DNA from: Escarpia spicata
Lineage: Eukaryota > Annelida > Polychaeta > Sabellida > Siboglinidae
Length of the DNA stretch: 64,000 nt
Direction: 5' to 3'
Assembly: GCA_963995525.1 (NCBI GenBank)
Contig: OZ023206.1
Span: 6,781,919 to 6,845,918, forward strand
This document shows positions 56,704-64,000 of this stretch, one piece after another. Made by a program: the position numbers and the translations under genes. The notes below the pieces were generated by a model. The model saw nothing but the letters and a program-made list of their open reading frames with translations. It had not been told where the DNA came from and did no database searches. Position 1 is the stretch's first letter; each line of letters opens with the position of its first letter.

Positions 56704-57094
56704 GGTTTAGATCAATTAATAAAAAAGTTGGACTTTCGTGGATTTGTTGGATCGAAGATGTGCGACAACCAATGCAACAGTGTTTAACATACAATGTTCG
56801 GTATGACGCGTATATGCTCGATGAATCGATATAAAATCATTGGTTCTGCATTTCGATCAGAAATACAACTTCAAATTTGTAATTTTATTTCCGTTTTATC
56901 AAAAACAACATCAGCAGATGCGTAATCCAAGTAATAATCTGATGGATACTAGGTAGATTTGCGTCGTTGCTAAATTAATTTGAAATGAAATTGTCGAAGA
57001 AATCCAATTTATCAGACATTTTAAAGATGTAATGCACAAATCCAGATGTTTTTCAATAGTTCCCAACGTTTCAATAGTTCCCAACATGTCATGT

Positions 57095-57490
57095 ATATGT
57101 GTGTGTGTGGGTGTCCATGTGGGTGGGTGGGTGGGTGGGTTGGTGTCCATGTGGGTGGGTGGGTTGGTGTCCATGTGGGTGGGTGGGTGGGTTGGTGTCC
57201 ATGTGGGTGGGTGGGTTGGTGTCCATGTGGGTGGGTGGGTTGGTGTCCATGTGGGTGGGTGGGTGGGTGGGTGGGTGTCGGTGTCCATGTGGGTGGGTGG
57301 GTTGGTGTCCATGTGGGTGGGTGGGTGGGTTGGTGTCCATGTGGGTGGGTGGGTGGGTTGGTGTCCATGTGGGTGGGTGGGTGGGTTGGTGTCCATGTGG
57401 GTGGGTGGGTTGGTGTCTATGTGGGTGGGTGGGTGGGTGGGTGTCCATGTGGGTGGGTGGGTTGGTGTCCATGTGGGTGGATGGGTGTGT
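57095..57490 (+). repeat. G-rich minisatellite of GGTGTCCATGTGGGTGGGTGGGT units
   Basis: About 16 units of 22-34 bases vary by the number of GGGT steps. Blocks with four or more GGG runs separated by single T occur throughout. Open frames (CPCGWVGG and the opposite PTHPPTWTP type) are repeat artefacts. Confidence 0.96.
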
Positions 57491-58389
57491 AAAGTGTACA
57501 AGACCATGATAATGATTACGTTTTGGAAGTCTTAAGAATCTACAACGTTTATGTTGCTTGCACCTCTATGAAAATAATAGTTTTGTTCCTGTGTAATCAG
57601 ACACCAATTATTAGTGATCTTTATTATATTTCTTCATAGAGTATAACTTCTCACTGATCAAGTTACAAAGTCCTATTAATAGCATGGGCAGTCAAGTGAG
57701 ACAGGTCAAGACTCGTTTGTGTTAAATAACTGTTTGGATAGCATGTTTTAATTACTCTTCTGGTCTTATGTTATTGGACAGCTGAGAATTTGATTATTTT
57801 TAGGTGTTCAAATAAATAGTAATTATATGGTAATATAAACATGTTTGACAACTGGGATGACATTATCCAATAGACCACAACATCCTCTGTTGAGATGCTG
57901 GTCTTTGCCACACTTTATTTGTACACACCTGTCTGCCATGCTGTGTCGGAGCAATGACCCGTGTATATCTGTGTGAATGTAGTCATAAACATATTATATT
58001 CTGTTTAAGAATTTAACATATTAATGAGGTAGAGGAAAACAGTTTATACACCCACTACTGTCCACTTGGTGGCAGCACAGATCTTGTTTAACTGAATTGA
58101 TCTGATTTTGGCAATACGCTGTACACGTTTCATGTATGGGTGTGGTGTATGCATGCACGTGCAGACACTCTGTAGATATTATGTACCATTGTAGGTAGTT
58201 CTACTTTTGTTACTTTGCACTTAATTGTACCAGTGAAATAACAGAAGAATAACTCTAGAAGGTCGTATCTGCCTAAAACATTTACAAATAACAAATGCGG
58301 CTAACTTTAAAGTCCGACGTCTTTAAAAGTCCAAATGGGTTTCTCCAGACTTGATGTTTGACATGGCACCAACAAGTTTGCAGAACATC
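57491..58389. other. Unassigned sequence
   Basis: No coding or transposon feature is visible. It would be the 3' flank of the broken P60-like copy. Confidence 0.4.
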
Positions 58390-58608
58390 CTAGCACTTGT
58401 AGCGCCAGAACGTGGGACTCTCGCCAGGCCTGAATCCCCAATAATTGGTTACGACTTTCTGTTCACGAGCACTAGTGCTGGTTGTCTCTCTGTACCCAGT
58501 CACTATGCCCACGTGACCGTGGTAAGCTATGACATCACCGCGGCGAGAAGAGGTCACGTGGTACTAGCACCCAGTTTTGATGATGTCACTGGACTGGGGG
58601 TTGGCCCA
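58390..58608 (-). pseudogene. Second copy of the P60-like last exon, truncated and with a nonsense codon
   Basis: The minus strand reads WANPQSSDIIKTGC, TAG (58566-58564, where the intact copy has Trp), then YHVTSSRRGDVIAYHGHVGIVTG-like text, VVTNYWGFRPGESPTFWRYKC and TAG. It parallels exon 3 of the gene at 50.96-51.21 kb residue by residue, including the His motif and the terminal FWRYxC-stop. Homology begins abruptly at TATGGGCCAA, about 17 bases from the last codon of gypsy element 2, so the 5' part of the exon and its acceptor are missing. Confidence 0.62.
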
Positions 58609-58624
58609 TACAGTTCAAGAATAT

Positions 58625-58991
58625 TTAGAGCTCAAGCATGCGGGGTGGTCGCACACTTCTCCCCGACCTCGTCCGGTAGACAGGTTCTGGCGCGAACGAG
58701 ACGCGCCTCTCTGGTCTCGGGTGGTGCTGATGGGACGACCTCGGGTGTGGCGTCCGCACTCTCTTCCGGTACAGGGTCTTGACAGATGGGTTCATCGACC
58801 GCTGGTCCGTCCTCATCATCCCTCAGGAAGTAGTAACGCTCACCTGTCGTGCGAATGTGGCGTCGGTTTCGTCTCACAGTGTCCCCGTTGGGGTGTAGTG
58901 CGTAGTACGTCGTATGATCTCGGTTCGTTACGCACCATTTTGACGATGGCTGGCTGCCAGGAGCCAGTGAAGTGGTCGCGAACTCGTACAT
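58625..58991 (-). pseudogene. Gypsy-2 Pol C-terminal tail
   Basis: YYALHPNGDTVRRNRRHIRTT is the standard post-integrase tail, followed by a Pro-rich stretch and, after a frame change, RTRSGRSVRPPRMLEL and a stop. Confidence 0.65.
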
Positions 58992-59061
58992 GCTGCTCCG
59001 GTCTTAGGTCTGCCAGCTGGCGTGTACCTCGCGACTCGTGGTAGAGCTTCTGGTCTTGTTG

Positions 59062-59571
59062 TCACTCAAGCAGTCGCTGCCGCACATCATCTCGAGCGGT
59101 GCGAGTGTTTCGTAACTGAGTGTGAATGTTTGTCTTTAGTCTTCGTGAGTAGAGGAGTTCCACTGGTGACGGTAGCCGACTGTCTATCGGCGTCGTACGC
59201 AGTAATAGCAGTGCCATCGCCTTGTCGAGTCGTGTCGCCTCGGCCTTCTTCAATGTCCGCTTCACCGTTTGGATCTGTCTCTCTGCGAACTCGTTTGATT
59301 GGGGGAAGTGGGGGCTTGATGTGATATGGTTGAATGCCCATTCCCTGGCGAACTGGAGGTACTCGTTACAGCTGTACTGCAGGCCGTTGTCGCTGATGAC
59401 GGTGTCCGGTGGTCCGTGTTCACTGGAGATCTCCTTAGTCAGCTCAATGACTGCGTGACTTGTCACTGCTCCCTCTACCTTCCTCACAAACGAGAATTCG
59501 AGTAGTAGTCGGTCACTATCAGGTAGTTGCATGTTCAGATGGAGAAAAGGTCGGTGCCCACTGTCTGCCAT
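59062..59571 (-). pseudogene. Gypsy-2 integrase catalytic core
   Basis: It reads on from the previous frame. VISDNGLQYSCNEYLQFA carries the second Asp of D,D,E, and SPHFPQSNEFAERQIQTVKR the Glu. The first-Asp region (LLLEFSFVRKVEG, usually YYSRF) has diverged. Confidence 0.72.
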
Positions 59572-60335
59572 GGACGTGTTGGCACGTCGTGTTGCAACAG
59601 TGGTTCAGCCATCTGTGCTCGTTGCATCTCTTGGCACGCTCCACACTTGTTCACCAAGATCTCGATGTCAGTGTTCATCGTGCCCCAGTACACGCATGTG
59701 CGAGCTCGTAGGCGAGTCTTCTCCACCCACTGGTGTGCCACGTGCAGTTTCTTGTGTATACCAGGTTGTAACGTCTTGGGCACCACCACACATTCACCTT
59801 TAGAGATGATTCCATCTGCAACTGACAGCTCATCTCGGAACGCCCAGTGCTTCCGGAGATTCGAAGGTACTTGGTTCCTCCTGTCGGGGCATCCTTTGAC
59901 GATCACCGACTGTAGGTCTGTCAACTCGGGGTCTTGCTGTGTCTCTAGGCGCATCGTCTCCAGTCGCGATGTGGAGAACTGGACCGGATGGAGTTGCACA
60001 TCTAGCTGTATCTGCTCATCGTTGTCACACGGCTGGCGGGACAGTGCGTAGGCTAATAACATCTCCTTGCCCAGCCTGTACTTGATCTTGATCGCGTACG
60101 GCTGTACTCTCAAGAGCATCCGTTGAAGGCGCTGTGGAGCTGCCACCAAGTTCTTCAAGTGTATCATCTCGAGTGGTTTGTGGCCGGACTCGATGGTGAA
60201 AGCCTTCCCGAACACATAAGTGTGGAACCTTTCACATCCGAAGACGACTGCTAGCATCTCTCGCTCAATGTTCGCAGCCGCTGAGCGACTTACTCGCAAG
60301 TGCAATCGGCTTTCCTCCTTGTAAGAGGACTGCAC
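59535..60335 (-). pseudogene. Gypsy-2 RNase H remainder and integrase zinc-binding domain
   Basis: After a frame change near 60290 it reads NIEREMLAVVFGCERFHTY and FTIESGHKPLEMI. The usual catalytic ESDHKPLE is ESGHKPLE (Gly codon 60185-60183). The linker is RLQRMLLRVQPYAIKIKY. The integrase HHCC domain has KLHVAHQWVEKTRLRART and CGACQEM, ending at a stop after GTDLFSI. Confidence 0.72.
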
Positions 60336-61179
60336 CCAACCCTTGGCTCGAAGCGTCGACTTGAATCACGCTCTCTGCGTCCGGGTCGAAGTAGCTGAGG
60401 GTGATCTGACGACAGATTAGCGTCTTCATCTTCTCGAAGGTCGCATTGTGTGACTGCGTCCACACAAAGTCTGCGTCTTTCTTCACCAGGTCTGCGTCTT
60501 TCTTCACCAGGTCGAAGGTCGCATTGTGTGACTGCGTCCACACAAAGTCTGCGTCTTTCTTCACCAGGTCGTGGAGTGGTGCTGTGTGCTTGGACAAGTT
60601 GGGTGTGAACGGTGACATATAGGTCGCGATGCCAAGGAACTCTTGTAGCTGTGTGACGTTCTCTGGTGTCTTCATCCCTTGGATGTCGGAGATCCTCTGT
60701 GGGTCTGGGTGGACACCTCGTGCGTCGAACACCAGTCCAAAGAACCTCATACTCGGCCGCTTTATCTCGCACTTCGCCAGGTATAAAACTAACCCGTGCT
60801 GTCTAGCCGTTCTCATCAGGTGGTGCAGGTTCTCATCGTGTTCAGGGGTCACGTTGGGGTCAAGAGTGATGTGGAAGTCACCGCTGAACTTTCCAATTCC
60901 CTGGAATCGGTCTGGGTAACTTCTCAGCAGGTCTTCCTTCGATCTGATGACGTCATCAGTTGATTTACGAGTGACCTCGCAGTTCATCGTCACGAGTTCC
61001 AGTGATCGACACGATGGCAGCCCCATGACGACTGGGCCAGGCGTGTCGGCGACATAAAACTCCACCTCGCAGCTCTTCTGGTTGTGCGCACATCGCAGTG
61101 TCATCGTCCCGTGTTGCGGGATGCGCTTGCCGTTGTACGCGGTTAGTACCGTGGAATTCGCTCGAAGACAGGTGGGCAT
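60265..61179 (-). pseudogene. Gypsy-2 reverse transcriptase with its catalytic core deleted in frame
   Basis: The frame reads the pre-RT region (PDRFQGIGKFSGDFHITLDP) and then jumps at NVTP/EHDENLHH (about 60845) directly to the text normally found after the catalytic YxDD box. All fingers and palm motifs in between are absent, yet the frame stays open. Downstream RFFGLVFDARGVHPDPQRIS and LQEFLGIATYMSPF are normal, followed by a small in-frame repeat of VKKDAD (60480-60560). RNase H begins with VIQVDASSQGLGAVLLQGGK. Confidence 0.75.
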
Positions 61180-61182
61180 GGG

Positions 61183-61604
61183 TTAGCCTTCAGCGTCCAG
61201 GTTTCCGGGGTACATTCGTCTGTATACCCGGAGAGGGAGAACGTTTCCCTGCGCCCCTGTGTTGCTATTGACTATGACTTTGAGGATCGCTGGCCTCTTC
61301 TTCATCATGATGTCAAGGGACGCGAAGACTTCGTTGCGCATGTCCTTCTGTGCGTGGATCGAGTCAAAAACTAAAGTCTCGAAAGGTTCGTTGATCAGCT
61401 GCGCACTGTCTACGTTGTCGATTGTAGTCAGGTTGTCACCTCGACCTGCTGGTCTCCTTCTCGACGTTGACCTTCTAGCCGGGGTGTTGTGATGACGTGT
61501 CGGTCTGGAGCATGCATCCGCTCTGCCACGTCTCGTGTCGTTGGCCGAGCAGACCGGCTTCCAGTGATTGGCTCGGCCGCACACCAAACACTTGCTGTCG
61601 TAAG
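61183..61604 (-). pseudogene. Gypsy-2 zinc knuckle and protease with altered active site
   Basis: CLVCGRANHWKPVC gives CX2CX4HX4C. The protease segment reads FETLVFDSIHAQ, then VIVNSNTGAQGNVLPLRVYRRM. The family's catalytic DTGA is NTGA here (Asn codon 61263-61261), which would abolish aspartic protease chemistry. Confidence 0.7.
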
Positions 61605-62256
61605 CTAGGCAGCTGTCACGACCGGTGGGGTGTCTCCTCCCGCAATACTTGAGTGTTGCTGTTGTCGTAAGTGGCGCTGCTGGCGGACGTGGTGGACGGT
61701 CGCTCCGTCATTGAGCATCTGCATGTTTTCCACCGTCACCTCATAAGTCCTCGCGGTGTCCATCGCACTATCGAGGGTCAAGGCTGCATCGCGCCCCAAC
61801 AGCTTCTCCTGTACCTTCGGGTGTCTGACGCCCACGATCAACTGCTCTATCAGCCGTTCGTCAGTCTCTCTGGTGTCCCTGAATTGACACTTGTTTGCCT
61901 GCAGCTTGCATCGCGTCATAAATTCGTCTATGCTCTTGCCTGTCGCTTGCCTATATTTCTGGAGGTGGAAGCGATTTAGTCGGAAGTTTGTTTTAGGCTC
62001 AATAGTGTTTTTGAAGCCATTCCACAACACATCTAGCTTCCCTTTGTTATCTTCTGAGATATTCCACGTATTATACATGCGTACGCCTTCCTGGCCGACC
62101 CATAATAACACGTACATCACCCGTGTGGCCTCATCTTTCTCTGCTAGAGGGCCACTGAATATCAACTCACAATACTGACGAAACTCAGTATGCATTTGGC
62201 AGATCTGCTGCTGACCAGTTCATGCGTGGAGGTTCAATGCCTGAAAGGTCTCCCAT
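61605..62256 (-). pseudogene. Gypsy-2 Gag (capsid)
   Basis: The natural start is the ATG at 62256 (MGDLSGIEPPRMNW). A one-base shift near 62185 leads into the 196-codon frame FRQYCELIFSGPLAEKDEAT. The capsid-like region ends with NDGATVHHVRQQRHL. Gag would package the element RNA. Confidence 0.68.
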
Positions 62257-62600
62257 AATCGAAATGTAAGAAAATTCACTTAGCAGTTCGCTGACAGCAT
62301 TGATTCAGACTCAGACGTGCGTCGTTGTCGTTCAAAGTCTCATTTCTCAGTCGATCTCCGACGAAAGAGTGCCACTTGGCATCAGTTTGTATCTATAGGG
62401 TTCGTTGCCAGCTGCCACCATGGAATGGTACTCTACGGTACTCTATAATAATCTGACAACGTGTATTGTAATATAACTGTTTAATTAACTTGTGGTACAT
62501 TCGGGCGGAAGTGCATTCCGCATCCCGGCTAACAGATCTTTCTAGAACTACACCAGATGGCGATACTATCACAAACACCAGTATCATATCAACTCAGTCC

Positions 62601-63469
62601 TGGTTCAAGCAGCACAGTCATTGTTTTACACCAGGTCAGTTTTTCTGATTTTTAGTCCTTTGGCTGAAGGTCCAAGGGACTATTGCCATCACTCTGCATC
62701 TGCCGTTAGCTGCTGTATCTCAGAAACCGTTCAGCAACTTTTTCTCAAATTTTGCATAGACATCTTAGGGCACTGCCACTATGCACGAGAAATCTGTATT
62801 TGATGGAATCATTTTAAGGGGTCTCTAGGGCCTCCAAGGACCCCCAAAAATGTAACATTTGGCCTATTTTTTCAAAAACTACATTATCTAGTGATGTGGT
62901 TTTGAGAAGGGCTCTTGAGACCACCCCCAACAGTAGATTTTTTTTAATGTGCCACAAAGTCAACACCATGACTAAACTCTGCAGCCTAGTGCTACTGTTC
63001 CATTGAGACCTTGACTAATCTTTAATTGGTCACAGCACCCAGGCAGAGTAGACACACTTGACCCCTGTTAGACTGAACAGTTGCCTAACACTTTTTATCT
63101 TCAAAACTGTTGATTTTCTATAATTGCAAGTTGTGTTTATTTTGATGTTCATTTAATTATTATAAAACGGTGTGACTGTGGTGTCTATTGGTTAAAGATG
63201 TATTGTCTGTAGAAACCTGTAGGTGACAAACGTAGAAAATTAATATTCTGGACAACTATAGAGTGAAATATCCTACACTTTATTGATATCAAATGCATTC
63301 TACTGTTCTGTTTATGCTTGTCATGCCTTGTGTAGACATGGTACTGTGTAAATCAATTGTATCATTATAGACTAATAATTACAGATTCATAATATAGTTG
63401 ACACCTGAAACAACCAAATGTCAACCATTAGAAGAGTTGACATAGTTCCGCTATACACAAGCAAGAAAT
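62601..63469. other. Unassigned sequence
   Basis: Phrases such as TATGCACGAGAAATCTGTATTTGATGGAATCATT (about 62780) and CAAGCAAGAAATCTGTATTTGATTGAATCATT (63459) are repeated 680 bases apart, hinting at a diverged dispersed repeat. No gene is visible. Confidence 0.4.
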
Positions 63470-63930
63470 CTGTATTTGATTGAATCATTCTAGTGTCATC
63501 AGCATATAGTATAACATACATTTTCTACATCATCATCACTAAGGTTGTTGTAAATTTGACCAGCTGCCATGTCAAGGCCGTTATAATTGTGACTAACAGT
63601 GTTCAAAATGATTCAGTTAAATAGCAAATAAAAGGACACAAGTTTTCTCCTTGCCATACCTCTACATCACATGAGAAGAAGGCTGACACAGTCTGACCCT
63701 GATTTATATATGATTTAGCATTTTTGTACATGTTGTATACAACTTTCAACACAATACCATTAATACCGCATGAAATTATCTTAGACCACAGGGAGGACCG
63801 GTCTACTAAATCAAATGCTTTCTTATAATCGATGAAGGCACAATAAAGCCTTTTGCGTCTAGACATATACAATTCAACCAATACCCCTATTTGAACACTG
63901 CCTGTTCTTCACCTATTACATTCGCTTTGT
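63470..63930 (-). pseudogene. LINE reverse-transcriptase fragment related to LINE-A
   Basis: The minus strand reads VELYMSRRKRLYCAFIDYKKAFDLVDRSSLW (first catalytic Asp), GINGIVLKVVYNMYKNAKSY, WQGENLCPF and, after frame changes, GLDMAAGQIYNN and YADDT at 63506-63492. Order and phrases match LINE-A's RT (FVDYSKAFDSI, GISGKVLNVILNMYKSIKS, RQGENLSPLLF). Both ends are lost. Confidence 0.72.
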
Positions 63931-64000
63931 TTAGGTATGTGGTCAGTCTGGTGTTCTGAACAATCACTAAGGATTAATAAACACTTGTGCAGAATGTCAC

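Larger units (their letters stand above)
58625..62600 (-). mobile_element. Ty3/gypsy-type element 2, internally deleted, no 3' LTR found
   Basis: Minus-strand order is Gag, CCHC knuckle, protease, reverse transcriptase (core missing), RNase H, integrase, C-terminal tail. A possible 5' LTR ends near 62420 (CATTCCA before TGGTGGCAGCTGG, a primer-binding-site-like word), but no matching repeat occurs after the C-terminal tail. The coding region stops directly beside the P60-like pseudogene. Several frame breaks are present. Confidence 0.78.

Noticed and set aside
57021..57535. Trp/Gly- and Pro/Thr-rich frames
   Set aside because: Low-complexity translations of the G-rich minisatellite on both strands.
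58351..58782. Plus-strand 143-codon frame MAPTSLQNILALVAPERG with a similar plus-strand text at 50.93-51.1 kb
   Set aside because: The similarity of the two sites is explained by the minus strand, where the P60-like last exon has motifs, matching stops and a splice acceptor. The plus copy at 51 kb has an in-frame stop.

Overview
The window is eukaryotic nuclear DNA, most likely from a marine invertebrate animal. It has spliced genes with short introns (about 0.7-2.4 kb), decayed non-LTR retrotransposons of several clades, Ty3/gypsy elements, a MULE DNA transposon, tRNA-derived SINEs and many mini- and microsatellites. No organism can be named from sequence alone; the repeat load and gene families would fit amphioxus, a hemichordate or a lophotrochozoan. 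All functional names are motif recognition by eye, without database searches.

Layout. 1-4.0 kb: a (TG)n tract, then the 5' part of a minus-strand host gene (three phase-0 exons, acidic N terminus, armadillo-like helices) with a SINE in an intron. 4.2-8.9 kb: a near full-length two-ORF LINE. 8.9-14.6 kb: two further LINEs, a 562-bp inserted repeat and a gag/hAT mosaic. 16.2-18.3 kb: an L2/CR1-like LINE. 20.8-21.1 kb: a broken SWIM/YqaJ-type gene fragment. 22.1-22.5 kb: a Thr/Ser-rich repeat reading frame. 24.5-32.5 kb: a three-level nest, namely a 5'-truncated LINE interrupted by a complete-ended gypsy LTR element, itself interrupted by a Rex1/Babar-like LINE; two tandem arrays have also grown inside the gypsy coding region. 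38.3-38.6 kb: a CpG-rich promoter/5' exon candidate. 40.2-43.3 kb: a complete 3.06-kb MULE with ~300-bp terminal inverted repeats and an 8-bp target duplication. 43.5-45.6 kb: a LINE 5' half. 46.9-49.2 kb: 33-bp and 66-bp arrays, the latter abutting a probable exon. 50.9-55.5 kb: a minus-strand three-exon gene for a small secreted NlpC/P60-like protein. 57.1-57.5 kb: a G-rich array. 58.4-62.6 kb: a broken second copy of the P60-like last exon, directly next to a second gypsy element with a deleted RT core. 63.5-63.9 kb: a LINE fragment.

The most unusual observation is the P60-like gene. Its exon phases close exactly, with a TATA box, initiator, signal peptide and catalytic-type His, but the expected catalytic Cys position reads Arg. 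The 53-bp minisatellite in its second intron is a ~37-fold tandem copy of the end of exon 2 plus its splice donor. A separate 66-bp array at 48.5-49.0 kb likewise repeats what looks like a 3' splice-site region.
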